Assembly (NCBI RefSeq): GCF_002858675.1
Contig: NZ_PJZF01000003.1
Location: 1-64,000, forward strand
DNA from: Chimaeribacter californicus
Lineage (GTDB): Bacteria > Pseudomonadota > Gammaproteobacteria > Enterobacterales > Enterobacteriaceae
Length of the DNA stretch: 64,000 bases
Direction of reading: 5' to 3'
In this document: positions 17,807 through 27,096 of the stretch, piece after piece
How the letters are laid out: each line of letters begins with the position of its first letter
Numbering within the stretch: position 1 is the stretch's first letter
The notes under the pieces: generated by a model
Told to the model about the DNA's origin: nothing
The model's input: only the letters and a program-made list of their open reading frames with translations
Database searches by the model: none
Position numbers and translations under genes: made by a program

Positions 17807-18520
17807 TCAGGCCGGTTTCTGCGGCATGAAATCCTGCAAACGGCGGCGCTGTTGGCCCGTTTCATCAAAGTTACCGGCGGCCAGCCAGCCGGTGAGCGCC
17901 TGCCGGGCCGCCGGCCAGTCGCGATCCAGCAGCGCAAACCAGTCTGTGTCACGGTTACGCCCTTTGGTCACCAGCGCCTGATGGAAGCGCCCCTCATACC
18001 GGAAACCATACCGCAGGGCCGCCGCCCGCGAGGGGGCATTCAGGCTGTCACATTTCCATTCACAGCGCCGGTAGCCCAGTTCATCAAACAGGTAGCGCAG
18101 CATCAGGAAAATCGCCTCGGTGCCGGCGCGCTGCCGCTGCATCCGGGGCGACCAGTTAATCCAGCCCAGCTCCGCCACGCCGTGTGTGGGGTCGACGCGC
18201 AAAAACGCGGCGGTGCCGAGCGCCTCGCCGGTGGTTTTATCAATCACCGCCAGGTGTAAGTCATCACCACCGGCCAGGGAGGCCACCAACAGCCGGAACG
18301 CATGGAGATCAGCCGGGCGCTCAACCGGCAGGTAAGTCCACCCTTCGGTATGCGGCACACTGTAATAGGCATCAAACAACGGCTGGGTGTGGCGCTCCGC
18401 TTCCAGCGGCTCCAGGCGGCAATAGTCGCCGGGTAAAGTAATACGCGCCGGGCGCGGCCGGGCAGACCAGGAGGGCAGATCTTCCCCCACGGGTTGGCCG
18501 AAATGATTAATGTCAGGCAT
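17807..18520 (-). CDS. GNAT-family N-acetyltransferase (RimJ/RimL type)
   Basis: This 237-residue acetyltransferase shows the RimJ/RimL-type layout: CRLEPLEAERH near residue 35, a LGTAAFLRVDPTHGVAELGW core, then RAGTEAIFLMLRYLFDELGYRR (acetyl-CoA pyrophosphate loop and following helix) and LNAPSRAAALRYGFRYEG. It may acetylate a small amine or a protein N-terminus. The ATG at 18520 is preferred because AAGGG lies eight bases upstream; a GTG three codons earlier overlaps that site. It faces an 830-bp gene-free region. Confidence 0.85.
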   Translation of the reverse strand: MPDINHFGQPVGEDLPSWSARPRPARITLPGDYCRLEPLEAERHTQPLFDAYYSVPHTEGWTYLPVERPADLHAFRLLVASLAGGDDLHLAVIDKTTGEALGTAAFLRVDPTHGVAELGWINWSPRMQRQRAGTEAIFLMLRYLFDELGYRRCEWKCDSLNAPSRAAALRYGFRYEGRFHQALVTKGRNRDTDWFALLDRDWPAARQALTGWLAAGNFDETGQQRRRLQDFMPQKPA

Positions 18521-18926
18521 AGGTATCACCCTTATAAAGGTCGTTCACCCTCCCCCCCTGATGAAAAAACGGCGGCGCGGGCAACACAGGCTGAAAAGAG
18601 GATGTTTGATTTTTGTTATGGAAATTCTGAGGTTACATAACAAAATTTGAGCAACCGGTTAACGATAGCACAGGCTATATAAAATGAAATAGTGCAGTAT
18701 GATTTCACCAATAGTTCAGCAAAACAGATTATTCATCAGCCTAAAATGCTTTTACTTCACAATTCAGGATAAAAACCGTACGGCATCGCTGTAAAATGCG
18801 TTACAAAAAGGACTTGCATACGTGATTTAAGTTTCAATTGTGTTACTAATTTGTGCATTAGCTGATCTTTTTTGAAGTACTTATCATTTCCACCCGTGAT
18901 TAATTACTATAAGTTATTGTTTTAAT

Positions 18927-18940
18927 TTAGGAAAAATCCA
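18927..18940. promoter_or_regulatory. Candidate RcsAB box upstream of rcsA
   Basis: TTAGGAAAAATCCA is a near-symmetric sequence resembling the RcsAB box through which rcsA activates its own transcription. It lies in the long AT-rich region 18521-19353, which otherwise has no supported gene and is the kind of sequence H-NS binds. A second weaker candidate, TTAAGACAAATTCTGA, follows near 18964. Position relative to the real promoter is unknown. Confidence 0.4.
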
Positions 18941-19353
18941 GGGGGTTTGTACGAAAAATAGACTTAAGACAAATTCTGATAATTAGTCAATCAGGATGCT
19001 GTAATAGATGAATTATTTTAATCTATCCCTCAAACGCCGGTTCATTGTCTATGCCGGCTTCTTTCAGACATCAAGCCCGCCAGCGCCGCCCTTTCTCTCG
19101 TTATCCCTACCTGAAAGGAGGTACCTGATGCTTTTTTCCTCCTCAGAACCCGGTTTACCGGCTGCCACTGACTTAAGGCAAATTTATAGTTAGTGTTGAA
19201 TCAGCGGCTTAGTCTGAAATTATCATTGAACTGATGATAGGTTTGTTGGTAGAACATAGACCAACGTGATGTATCTGATCTATTTTCTCGTCTTCAGGAT
19301 TTTTCTTACTGTAATTTCACGGTTAAAAACGGATTTAATTGAGGGGTTCTCTT

Positions 19354-19986
19354 ATGCCGACGATCATTATGGATTCATGCAGCTATACACGCCTGGGTCT
19401 GACCGATTACCTGACCAGTAATGGCGTCAGAAAGAAACATATAAATGCCATTAACGACCTTGAAAGCCTTCAGGAACGATGCAGCAAATTAAATCCCAAT
19501 GTTGTGTTTATTAATGAAGATTGCTTTATTCACGAGGCTAACGCAAAAGAACGCATTAAACGTATTATCATGCAGCACCCGGATACGTTATTCCTTATTT
19601 TTATGGCGATCACCAATATCCATTTTGAAGAGTATCTCTTTGTTCGCAAGAACGTGATTATCTCTTCAAAAGCGATTAAGCCGCAGACCCTGAACGAGCT
19701 GCTGAAAGGCTACCTGGAGAAGACCAGCCACGCGGCAGAACAGCGCCCAAAGATCGATGTGACGCCGGTAACGCTGAGCCAGACCGAGTCTAACATGCTG
19801 CGCATGTGGATGTCCGGGGAAGGCACCATCCAGATCTCTGACAAGATGCAAATCAAGGCGAAAACGGTCTCGTCACATAAAGGCAATATTAAACGTAAAA
19901 TTAAAACGCATAATAAACAGGTTATTTATCATGTGGTGCGTCTGACTGACACCCTGACCAGCGGGATTTATGTCAACACCCGGTAA
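19354..19986 (+). CDS. rcsA: Transcriptional regulator RcsA
   Basis: This 210-residue LuxR-type regulator closely follows E. coli RcsA: it opens [19 protein letters not shown], keeps [11 protein letters not shown] in the receiver-like N-terminal domain, and has a C-terminal helix-turn-helix ([20 protein letters not shown]) that is nearly invariant. RcsA is an unstable partner of RcsB that activates capsule genes and represses motility. GAGGGG lies seven bases before the ATG at 19354; the frame is open five codons further upstream but without a ribosome site. In E. coli rcsA neighbours dsrA/dsrB; here a chemoreceptor gene lies between rcsA and dsrB. Confidence 0.96.
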   Translation: MPTIIMDSCSYTRLGLTDYLTSNGVRKKHINAINDLESLQERCSKLNPNVVFINEDCFIHEANAKERIKRIIMQHPDTLFLIFMAITNIHFEEYLFVRKNVIISSKAIKPQTLNELLKGYLEKTSHAAEQRPKIDVTPVTLSQTESNMLRMWMSGEGTIQISDKMQIKAKTVSSHKGNIKRKIKTHNKQVIYHVVRLTDTLTSGIYVNTR

Positions 19987-20097
19987 TCCGTTTTATATCC
20001 TGAAGTTTTGAGTCCGCGCTAAATAAGCTATTGTCATTTTTAATTACTGCGGTAATTAAAAATGAGTAAATTCCCCAGTTACTTTTTTTGCGCTTTT

Positions 20098-20131
20098 ACC
20101 CTACCAGGTTTGTGCCCGGTGGGGTTTTTTA
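20098..20131 (+). terminator. Terminator downstream of rcsA
   Basis: ACCCTACC pairs with GGTGGGGT around a 12-base loop and is followed by TTTTT. A separate palindrome, TTTTTAATTA with TAATTAAAAA at 20037-20062, lies just before it. I compared this interval with the E. coli DsrA RNA, which sits near rcsA, and could not recognise it. Confidence 0.75.
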
Positions 20132-20388
20132 ATGCCTTGTTTTCCCTCTGCCCCGGTGGCCTGCGCTTTTTTTATTTTACCGGGCAGTAAAGCTCAATAA
20201 AATTTACGCCCGTACCGTTATTTTATTTCACCTGAAATGGCCGGTTTTATTTCAATTTCACCGCTCTTTTAAGAATCCTCTCATTTCACCCCGCAGAATT
20301 TTTCACTGCCTGCCGGGGCGCATGAATGCTGGCTTTAAGGCACTTTCCCCCTTTCTCACCGGCAGCGGTGCGGCAACATTACCGTGGT

Positions 20389-20415
20389 TAAAGCTTTGAT
20401 TTCTGCTGCCGATAA
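20389..20415 (+). promoter_or_regulatory. Sigma-28 (FliA) promoter of the chemoreceptor gene
   Basis: TAAAGCTT, eleven bases, then GCCGATAA matches the flagellar class 3 consensus TAAAGTTT-N11-GCCGATAA with a single difference. It lies about 73 bp upstream of the chemoreceptor start, so that gene belongs to the motility regulon. Confidence 0.88.
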
Positions 20416-20487
20416 CAGGCTCGCATGCCCTTTCTGTGCGATTTGCCTGCACAGGGTTATTTTCATACCTTGCAATGAGTCACTATT

Positions 20488-22206
20488 ATGAATGCCTCTT
20501 CACACGCTGAAGGTTCCTTACCGACCGGGGTGATCGGAAACACCCGTCTGGTTACGTTGTTTATTGTGATGTTGAGCAGCATCCTGCTGCTGTTTGCCGT
20601 CTCTATCGGGGCGTCCAGCTATTTCCTCAAAGAGAGCAATGATGCGCTGGTCAGCAATAACCAGGAGATCGCCACGCGAAAAGCGCTGACTGACAGTGCC
20701 AACCACCTGAGCACCGCCCGCCTGCTGATGATTCAGGCCGCGTTTGCCGCACGCATCAATGACACCCCGCAATCCCTGGCTGATATCACGGCGGCGAAAG
20801 CGATCATTAATCAATCCCAGACGTCGTTTGACCACTTTATTGTCAACAGCAAACGCAGTGAGTCCGGCACCGATTTCAACGCGGAGCTGAAACAAGCGTA
20901 CAGCGCCTATCGCGATCAGGGCATTACGCCGATGATGGCGGCCACAGAAACGGGGCGGTTTGAGGATGTGCTGGCGCTGGAGTCCACGACGCTCAGCAAA
21001 CTGGAGGCCGCTTACCGCAAGCCGGTGTCTGAATCCTCCGCGTTCCGTACCGCACAGGCCAATGAGATCAATGAGCACGCCCGTGCCAATGCCGGCCTCG
21101 GCTACCTGATGATGGCGCTGGCCTTTGCGGCGGCGCTGGGGTTGTCCCTGCTGACTTACCTTGTGCTGCGCCGCGCCGTGATCGCCCCGCTGCTGATGCT
21201 GGTAAACCGCATCCGCCAGATTGCCGCCGGCGACCTGACCCTCGCCGCGATGCGCCCCGGCCGCAATGAGATTGGCGTGCTGGCAACGAATCTGGATCTG
21301 ATGCAGCACGCACTGGCTGAGACCGTGTCTGCCGTGCGTGAAGGCGCGGAGTCGATCCACCAGGGATCGGCAGAGATCGCCTCCGGTAACACCGATCTTT
21401 CCGCCCGTACCGAGCAGCAGGCGGCTTCGCTGGAGCAGACCGCCGCCAGCATGGAGCAACTCACCGCCACGGTGAAACAGAACTCTGAAAACGCTCACCA
21501 CGCCAGCCAGCTGGCGGCCAACGCCTCTAATAAAGCGCGCCAGGGCGGTACGCTGGTGGGTGACGTGGTCAGCACCATGGAGAGCATCTCCAAAAGCTCC
21601 GGCAAGATTGCGGAGATCACCACCGTCATCAACAGCATCGCCTTCCAGACCAACATCCTGGCGCTTAATGCGGCCGTTGAAGCGGCACGTGCCGGTGAAC
21701 AGGGGCGCGGGTTTGCGGTGGTCGCCAGCGAAGTGCGTAATCTGGCACAACGCAGCGCGGATGCGGCGAAAGAGATTGAGTCGCTGATTGAAGAATCCGT
21801 GACGCTGGTGGGTGAAGGGGCCGGGCTGGTGGCCAACGCCGGTGACACCATGCGCGAGATTGTGTCAGCGGTGACCAATGTGACGGACATCATGGGCGAG
21901 ATTGCCTCAGCCTCTGATGAGCAGAGCCGCGGCATTTCGCAGGTGAGCCAGGCGGTGTCAGAAATGGACAGCGTCACCCAGCAGAACGCCTCGCTGGTGC
22001 AGGAGGCGTCGGCTGCCGCGGCCTCGCTGGAGGCGCAGGCTGCCCGCCTGACGCAGTCTGTGGCGGTATTCCGGCTGAACGACCGCCAGAGTGCAGCCCC
22101 TGCCCGCCCGGCTGCCACAGTGAACAGCCCCCGCACGCCGCTGCCTGTCAGTGCCGCCGGCGCACGCACCGGCCGGGTGAATGACAGCGACTGGGAAACC
22201 TTCTGA
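20488..22206 (+). CDS. Methyl-accepting chemotaxis protein
   Basis: This 572-residue transmembrane receptor has a first helix near residues 20-45, a four-helix-bundle type periplasmic sensor, a second helix near 205-225, a HAMP linker ([21 protein letters not shown]) and the highly conserved signalling hairpin ([20 protein letters not shown], then [20 protein letters not shown] near residue 400). It ends in DWETF, the C-terminal pentapeptide that tethers CheR and CheB in high-abundance receptors such as Tar and Tsr. The ligand cannot be predicted. A sigma-28 promoter lies upstream. Its position between rcsA and dsrB differs from E. coli. Confidence 0.95.
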   Translation: MNASSHAEGSLPTGVIGNTRLVTLFIVMLSSILLLFAVSIGASSYFLKESNDALVSNNQEIATRKALTDSANHLSTARLLMIQAAFAARINDTPQSLADITAAKAIINQSQTSFDHFIVNSKRSESGTDFNAELKQAYSAYRDQGITPMMAATETGRFEDVLALESTTLSKLEAAYRKPVSESSAFRTAQANEINEHARANAGLGYLMMALAFAAALGLSLLTYLVLRRAVIAPLLMLVNRIRQIAAGDLTLAAMRPGRNEIGVLATNLDLMQHALAETVSAVREGAESIHQGSAEIASGNTDLSARTEQQAASLEQTAASMEQLTATVKQNSENAHHASQLAANASNKARQGGTLVGDVVSTMESISKSSGKIAEITTVINSIAFQTNILALNAAVEAARAGEQGRGFAVVASEVRNLAQRSADAAKEIESLIEESVTLVGEGAGLVANAGDTMREIVSAVTNVTDIMGEIASASDEQSRGISQVSQAVSEMDSVTQQNASLVQEASAAAASLEAQAARLTQSVAVFRLNDRQSAAPARPAATVNSPRTPLPVSAAGARTGRVNDSDWETF

Positions 22207-22209
22207 CGT

Positions 22210-22234
22210 AAAAAAGGGCAGCTGCGGCTGCCCT
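22210..22234 (-). terminator. Terminator of dsrB
   Basis: GGGCAGC pairs with GCTGCCC; on the minus strand it follows dsrB and is trailed by TTTTTTAC. It can also serve the chemoreceptor gene on the other strand. Confidence 0.8.
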
Positions 22235-22253
22235 GATCATTCTGCGGACGCAA

Positions 22254-22445
22254 TTACGCGTTGCGGGGTTCAACAAAGGTGCCGTCCAGGCTGTCAACCT
22301 CATTGAAGAACCAGATGCCGGTGGGGTAGTCCTCCAGTTGCACCAGATACATGATCCCTTCGTTAAATTGTTCCACCGCCAGAATAACGCCTTCCCGGCG
22401 TGGGCCGCCGTCTGTTTTTACCGTCACCAAATCATTTACTTTCAT
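22254..22445 (-). CDS. dsrB: DsrB protein
   Basis: This 63-residue protein matches E. coli DsrB (62 residues): it starts [19 protein letters not shown] and contains [17 protein letters not shown]. It is a small cytoplasmic beta-rich protein of unknown role, known in E. coli as a sigma-S-linked gene near rcsA. The start is fixed by GAGG seven bases upstream of 22445. Confidence 0.93.
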   Translation of the reverse strand: MKVNDLVTVKTDGGPRREGVILAVEQFNEGIMYLVQLEDYPTGIWFFNEVDSLDGTFVEPRNA

Positions 22446-22591
22446 GGCGTTGCCTCGCGTATTTACGTACTGAAAAGCGCACTGAAAAGAATGCAGGCAC
22501 ACAGGCTACCACAGAGTGGCCGGGGGTGTCTTCAGCCGTATATTTTCACAATCTTAACACTTCCCCGCGGGAATTCTGCCAGGGATTTCGT

Positions 22592-22598
22592 CTAGACT
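22592..22598 (+). promoter_or_regulatory. Sigma-S-like -10 element of the candidate small RNA
   Basis: CTAGACT resembles the sigma-S preferred extended -10 CTATACT, including the C at position -13. It lies about seven bases before the inferred 5' end of the small RNA candidate at 22604. No good -35 is visible, which suits sigma-S promoters. Confidence 0.45.
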
Positions 22599-22603
22599 AG
22601 CCC

Positions 22604-22680
22604 AGTACTACCCCCCAAAGTAGTAGCTTCAAAAAACGATGTAACAAGGAACTTTGCCCGCTCACCGCGGGCTTTTTTTT
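22604..22680 (+). ncRNA. Candidate Hfq-type small RNA, about 77 nt
   Basis: This intergenic segment on the plus strand has the build of an Hfq-binding small RNA. It begins with a hairpin (TACTAC with GTAGTA, 22606-22625), continues with an unstructured A-rich linker, and ends with a compact terminator stem (GCCCGC with GCGGGC, 22656-22672) followed by eight T. No protein frame on the plus strand would use this terminator. A CTAGACT -10 element sits in the right place. The terminator resembles that of RprA, but I cannot align the body to RprA or another known RNA. Confidence 0.55.
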
Positions 22681-22730
22681 GCGTGTTTTCCGCGGGCCCG
22701 GGCGCATGTTTACTGGACGTACAAAAACAA

Positions 22731-22791
22731 AAAACCCGCCGAAGCGGGTGACTATTCTCTTAAAACAAAAAACCCGCCGAGGCGGGTTTTT
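22731..22791 (-). terminator. Tandem terminators of the cold-shock gene
   Basis: Two near-identical hairpins, ACCCGC-CGAA-GCGGGT at 22734-22749 and AAACCCGCC-GA-GGCGGGTTT at 22769-22791, both followed on the minus strand by T-rich runs. They lie directly downstream of the cold-shock gene. Confidence 0.85.
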
Positions 22792-22845
22792 GGAATCTCT
22801 TTGACAGCGCGCGTGCCTGTTACAGCCTGCTGCGCAGCAGGGAGA

Positions 22846-23055
22846 TTAGATAGCGGTAACGTTAGCCGCTGACGGACCTTTAGCACCGTTCTCGATGGAG
22901 AACTGTACGTTCTGGCCTTCAGCCAGGGTCTTGAAGCCGGTGTCCTGGATGGCAGAGAAGTGAACGAACACGTCTTTGCTGCCGTCAGCCGGAGTAATGA
23001 AGCCAAAGCCTTTAGACTCGTTGAACCACTTAACCTGACCTTTCATCATAGTCAT
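22846..23055 (-). CDS. Cold-shock protein, CspA family
   Basis: This 69-residue protein has the RNA-binding motifs KGFGFITP (RNP1) and DVFVHFSAI (RNP2) and ends NVTAI, as in all CspA-type proteins. It acts as an RNA chaperone that melts secondary structure. By sequence alone it sits near CspC/CspE, but its long leader contains a cold box and the conserved elements of the cold-inducible cspA messenger, so it is probably the cold-inducible member. AAGGAA lies seven bases before the ATG at 23055; initiation at the ATG two or three codons later is also possible. Confidence 0.96.
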   Translation of the reverse strand: MTMMKGQVKWFNESKGFGFITPADGSKDVFVHFSAIQDTGFKTLAEGQNVQFSIENGAKGPSAANVTAI

Positions 23056-23230
23056 GATAAATTCCTTAATATTAAAAATGTGACGCCGAAGGCGATATAT
23101 AGCCGGCTTTCAGCCATTACTTATGAGGCACTCAAAAGGAAATTCGTCACAGAAGGGCTATCAACGATAACGCTTGGATTGAAACTTCTTTACTCAGGAT
23201 GTCGTGCATAAATAGGTCTGTACCACAGGC
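23056..23230 (-). promoter_or_regulatory. cspA-type 5' leader with cold box (RNA thermosensor)
   Basis: Read on the minus strand, the ~170-nt leader contains GGTACAGACC near its 5' end (23215-23224, the cold box), then GTTATCGTTGATA (about 23157-23170), TTTCCTTT and ATATCGCC...GGCG, in the same order as in the E. coli cspA leader. That RNA refolds with temperature and controls translation of the cold-shock protein. A TTGCTA hexamer upstream is a possible -35. The remainder of the gap to 23395 holds only this promoter and the hairpin listed next. Confidence 0.85.
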
Positions 23231-23344
23231 CGGAGAGCATTTACTCATAGCGGGGATGTAATAGCAACTCTTTTTATGACTTGCAGTGATGATTGCCGCG
23301 TTTTTCATCACCGGGAACCCCCCTTCCTTTCCCGTCAAACACAG

Positions 23345-23378
23345 CAGGGGCGCGGCCCCGGCGGGTGTCGCGCCCCTG
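23345..23378. terminator. GC-rich hairpin beside the 113-residue gene
   Basis: CAGGGGCGCG pairs exactly with CGCGCCCCTG. It lies just past the stop of the minus-strand gene that ends at 23396; the T-runs are poor on that strand. Confidence 0.5.
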
Positions 23379-23395
23379 ATTTTCCCTGCCCGTTT

Positions 23396-23737
23396 TTACG
23401 GTAAAATTTCGGATACCGCATGCCGGACATACGCGGTGATCTGCGCCAGGTCGTCCGGTTTTGCATGGTCGCCGCCAATCTGCCGCACTTTTTCATCCAG
23501 CTGGGCGATGTCCTGCTCGACTTTATTGGCGATCTGCACCTGGACAATCTTATCCACTGAGGCGATCAACGCCCGCAACACCGCTTTAATGGCGAACGTT
23601 TCACAGAACGAATCGTAAGTCTGACCATTTACCGTGGGAGGGCGGGATGCCGGGCGGGGCGCAAGCACTTTCAGGTTTTCCACATGTTCAATAATAAGAT
23701 CGATATCTTTGAGTAACTGATCTAACTCTTTTGCCAC
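23396..23737 (-). CDS. Small helical protein of unknown function
   Basis: I do not recognise this 113-residue protein. It is almost wholly helical by composition: KELDQLLKDIDLIIEHVENLK at the N-terminus, a proline-rich turn, then IKAVLRALIASVDKIVQVQI and QDIAQLDEKVRQIG. This suggests a coiled coil or helical bundle. No signal peptide or membrane segment is seen. A GTG start at 23737 is preferred, because AAGGA stands seven bases upstream; the open frame continues 28 codons further without a ribosome site. Confidence 0.65.
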   Translation of the reverse strand: MAKELDQLLKDIDLIIEHVENLKVLAPRPASRPPTVNGQTYDSFCETFAIKAVLRALIASVDKIVQVQIANKVEQDIAQLDEKVRQIGGDHAKPDDLAQITAYVRHAVSEILP

Positions 23738-23853
23738 TTTTTTTCCTTCGCCCCCGAAAACCGGGAAGAATACCACCCGCGCCACAGCGGGAGAAGCCAC
23801 TGCCCGCTGCGGCGCACACATTTATTTTTAACGGCCGGTTACGCCGCTGTGGT

Positions 23854-24864
23854 TCAGATCAACGCCGCATGGCGCAGTTCATTTTTCAGGTAAGCGTAGT
23901 AGATCGGCGCAGCCACAACTCCCGGCAGGCCAAAGGCTGACTCAAAAATCAGCATCGCCAGCAGGATTTCCCAGGAGCGCGCATTGATGCGGGTGCCGAC
24001 AATCCGGGCATTCAGGAAATACTCCACTTTATGGATGATGATGAGATAGCTCAGCACCAGCAGTGCCACCCAAAGCGACAGCGACAACCCGACGATAAAG
24101 ATCAGCGTATTGGAGAGCAGGTTACCGATGACCGGGATCAACCCGCAGACAAAGGTCACCACCACCAGGGTTTTCGCCAGCGGCAGGTGAATGCCGAACA
24201 GCGGCAGCACGCCGAACAGGAAGGCCGCCGACAGCACGGTGTTAATCAGTGAAATCTTGAACTGCGCGAACACGATATTGCGGAACGCCGAGGCCAGTAA
24301 CTGCACCCGCTGCAACAGTTCGGCCTTCAGGGGCGGGTACGGTTGCGCGCTGTCATCCCGTTGCAGGGAGACAATCGCCCCCAGCACCATGCCGATTAAC
24401 ATGGTGATAAAGGTGTGGGCCGCGTTTTTGCCGATATTTTGCAACATTACGATGTGCTCGCGCAGCCACTTCAGGAACTGGCGCTGCAACTCTTCAATGT
24501 TAGTCGGCAGATAATGGGACATCACCGGCGACAAGCGGGACTGCGCATCTTCCAGCAGCGACGCCACCCGTGCATTGAAGACCGCCGAGTTCTGGATGTC
24601 CTGCATCAGAAAGCTGAGGATGCCGGTCACGGCGGCAATCAGGCCGCTGACCACCACCGTGCTGATTAGCGCCACCACCAGCCAGCGCGCCCGGTCACCG
24701 CTGATGATCTTCTGGAAATGTGGCGTCAGGGCGTTGACCAGCTCATACACCACAAAACCGGCAATAAAACAGCCCAGCAGATGCAACGGCAGCAACAACA
24801 GTAAGCCGCCCAACATCACCACCAGGCTTAACCAACGAATTTGATTCAACGACATGATCTGCAT
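23854..24864 (-). CDS. AI-2E family permease (UPF0118)
   Basis: This 336-residue membrane protein belongs to the AI-2E transporter family. It has paired hydrophobic helices at residues 8-40, one near 65-85, a long hydrophilic helical stretch, and a C-terminal bundle with FAQFKISLINTVLSAAFLFG, VVVTFVCGLIPVIGNLLS and ESAFGLPGVVAAPIYYAY. Members include YdiK, YhhT, PerM and TqsA; exported substrates vary from autoinducer-2 to ions and are not assigned here. AAGGAC lies eight bases before the start. Confidence 0.85.
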   Translation of the reverse strand: MQIMSLNQIRWLSLVVMLGGLLLLLPLHLLGCFIAGFVVYELVNALTPHFQKIISGDRARWLVVALISTVVVSGLIAAVTGILSFLMQDIQNSAVFNARVASLLEDAQSRLSPVMSHYLPTNIEELQRQFLKWLREHIVMLQNIGKNAAHTFITMLIGMVLGAIVSLQRDDSAQPYPPLKAELLQRVQLLASAFRNIVFAQFKISLINTVLSAAFLFGVLPLFGIHLPLAKTLVVVTFVCGLIPVIGNLLSNTLIFIVGLSLSLWVALLVLSYLIIIHKVEYFLNARIVGTRINARSWEILLAMLIFESAFGLPGVVAAPIYYAYLKNELRHAALI

Positions 24865-25314
24865 TGCAAAAGTCCTTATGCCCTACGCCGCGCACGGTAC
24901 GCGCCCGGCGCATCATACCATTTCAGGCAAATCTCCCGCAGCGCCCATTTTACCGCCCGGCATGTCACCGCCGGCACGCTCTGCCTTTGCGCCTTTTTCC
25001 GTGCTTTAATAAGCATCCGCTTTGATTTCACCTGATGAAATCTGCCTGAAAAAGTGAAAAAACAGCAACATCATTAATTATACTCTCATGATAAAAGCTT
25101 CAGCGGCCACCGGAAAATACGCCGACTGCTTCTTAATTACCTGTTATCGCGCATTAATTATTTTTACTGGGTGGACTATTATGCGTTTTAAACCTGTTGA
25201 TGCTGTTTAACCTTTTTTATCCGCCAGAAAAAATAAAGATTAGCCATGCTGATCATTGGTAAACCGGTTATTTAGCCGGGAAAATCGCGGGTAACCCGAG
25301 GGAACGGGCGACGC
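24865..25314. other. Gene-free region
   Basis: About 450 bp between the permease and pphA. It becomes AT-rich from 25050 onward. I see no supported gene, hairpin terminator with a T-run or palindromic operator. A nine-codon frame starting at 25181 is too short to support. Confidence 0.5.
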
Positions 25315-25965
25315 TCAGGCCGATTTAATCCGCAGCATGCTCAGGCGGCCGCCAAATACTGCGCCGGTATCCAGGTAAAGTTGGTTAAGAAATTTAAGCG
25401 GACGTTTAAGCGGGGTATGGCCGAAGATAAATAAATCCGCCCCGCCAATGCGGCTGCCGTGCCCTTCCAGCGCACGGGTGACGCGTTTACGGCTCCACAC
25501 CACATCTTCCGCGTTGACCGGCTGGTCATACACATAGTGACTGGCGGGGTAATCCGCATGGGCGATCACAATCTGTTGCGGGAGGTTCGTGACTTCAATA
25601 ATCAACGGCAGGGCATCACAGCGGTGGATCAACGCTTCCGCCCGGCTCCGCGCCTCGCCTTTCAGGCGGTAGAACCAGTCGCCGCCATTGCGTTGCCAGT
25701 GAAATTCCACCCCACTTAACAGCGCCATTAACGCCATCTGTTCGTGGTTACCCAGCACCATGCAGAACCAGGGCGCATCCAGCAACCCCAGGCAGCTCAG
25801 GCTTTGTGCCCCGCGGTCAATCACATCCCCCACGGCGATCACCAGATCCTGTTGCGGATCAAAGGCCCGTGTCTGTAACTGCTGTTGCAGCGACTGGTAA
25901 CAGCCATGCACGTCACCTACTACAAAAATTTGCCGGTAGCGGCTGCCGTCAATACGGTGATACAT
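25315..25965 (-). CDS. pphA: Serine/threonine protein phosphatase 1
   Basis: This 216-residue metallophosphatase has all PPP-family signatures: GDVHGCY (residues 17-23), GDVIDRG (46-52) and LGNHEQM (71-77), with later histidines in VIAHADYP and IFGHTPLKRP. It matches E. coli PphA/PrpA in length and sequence, including a YLDTGAVFGG ending. It removes phosphate from serine, threonine and some histidine residues and in E. coli is linked to misfolded-protein signalling. It is transcribed alone. Confidence 0.92.
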   Translation of the reverse strand: MYHRIDGSRYRQIFVVGDVHGCYQSLQQQLQTRAFDPQQDLVIAVGDVIDRGAQSLSCLGLLDAPWFCMVLGNHEQMALMALLSGVEFHWQRNGGDWFYRLKGEARSRAEALIHRCDALPLIIEVTNLPQQIVIAHADYPASHYVYDQPVNAEDVVWSRKRVTRALEGHGSRIGGADLFIFGHTPLKRPLKFLNQLYLDTGAVFGGRLSMLRIKSA

Positions 25966-26062
25966 CGCAGGTTGGCCCTCACTGGACAGGAAATCGTACG
26001 CAGATAAGGAGTATAGCGGTTACAGCAGTGGGGATGGAAAGCGGGCAGAAGAAACAGGAGTA

Positions 26063-26089
26063 CGTACCCGGCAACTGGCGCCGGGTACG
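26063..26089. other. Perfect inverted repeat
   Basis: CGTACCCGGC pairs with GCCGGGTACG around a seven-base loop, in the gap between pphA and the 50-residue membrane protein gene. It may act as a terminator for transcription entering from either side. Confidence 0.45.
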
Positions 26090-26219
26090 TTTACGCGTTG
26101 CAAAGAAAACGCATCCTAAGTCAAAAAATAAAAGTGCGTGGCGTAAGTCATGCCAATTTATTTTTTAAATCAGTGCTCAATGACTGAAATTGCTGTGGCA
26201 GAGTATGTACGTTCCAGGA

Positions 26220-26372
26220 TTAGCCATGACTGTGGCTGTGGCGGCGGCGAAGTGACATCATTCGCGGACGCACGATAAGTTTTTTCTTCTCTTTTTCACC
26301 GCGATACATTTTGAACGCGTAGACAGAGAAAGAGAGTAATATAACGGCCAGGGCGAACCAGACAATAAGCAT
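26220..26372 (-). CDS. Single-pass small membrane protein, 50 residues
   Basis: This short gene encodes one hydrophobic helix (LIVWFALAVILLSFSVYAF, residues 2-20) followed by a strongly basic, histidine-rich tail (EKEKKKL, then RRRHSHSHG at the end). GGAGG stands six bases before the ATG at 26372. The topology is probably N-out with the basic tail in the cytoplasm. I do not recognise the family. The tail could bind metal through its histidines, which is a guess. Confidence 0.7.
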   Translation of the reverse strand: MLIVWFALAVILLSFSVYAFKMYRGEKEKKKLIVRPRMMSLRRRHSHSHG

Positions 26373-27096
26373 GAAAACCTCCGTAACAAGAGACTATTTT
26401 AATTCAGTATTCCTAACTATTTCCTGCGTGCGAAATATCTTAGACACCCAAAACATCACACACCCGCCCGCCGGGTGCAATCGGTGAAATATAAAACCTC
26501 GGGTTATTTTATGACTTTTCACTTTTTGTGGGCGACGCTCGTCCGGCGTTAAGTGAAATCAAAATATTTCACATCTTTTTCCCTATTAGCATCAGAGAGA
26601 TAGGGAAAAGCCTGTTATTCCGGTGATTTTGCCGGGCCGGCACGTCCGCAGGCAGAAAAAGCGCGTTTCTGGCTGCTTTGCCATTTTTTTTGGTTAATCC
26701 GGCCGTCCAAACCACTAAAAATGCCAATGGGGGGCGCATAAAACATCTCTCAAGCTAATAAATCCCTGCAATATTCCATACTGAACCTGATACATCGGTT
26801 TTTACGGCCGCTGTCAACCCCCTGCCGGCGGTGTGCCACCCCAATATGAGAAGTGAAATCACGTTCAGAGTTATTTTGCGCTGTCTATAGGCGCCGGACG
26901 AAACCTGAAAAGACTAAAAAATCGCCATATGAACAAAGTGGTAACACATTTCTGCCCTGCTTTACTTTTGAATTCTGTATTTGCCCCAATTAACAGGCTA
27001 ACGTCATCTATTATTAATAGACATATGCAGTTAACCGGCGGTAACACGCTTGCCGTGTCAACGTAATACGGCGCTGCACCACCACTGGAGGTTTCT
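26373..27096. other. Gene-free AT-rich region with an 11-bp inverted repeat
   Basis: About 720 bp separate the divergent small-protein gene and the DUF2076 gene. At 26575-26610 CTTTTTCCCTAT and ATAGGGAAAAG form an 11-bp stem around a 13-base loop. A short palindromic stretch GTGAAAT...ATTTCAC recurs near 26550-26572. No protein-coding frame can be supported. Confidence 0.5.

Noticed and set aside
19008-19193. Small gene upstream of rcsA
   Set aside because: No ribosome site and an unconvincing composition; the stretch is more simply the long AT-rich control region of rcsA.
19987-20097. DsrA small RNA
   Set aside because: The position near rcsA is right, but I could not find the DsrA stem-loops or its rpoS-pairing sequence; only a terminator and an AT palindrome are present.
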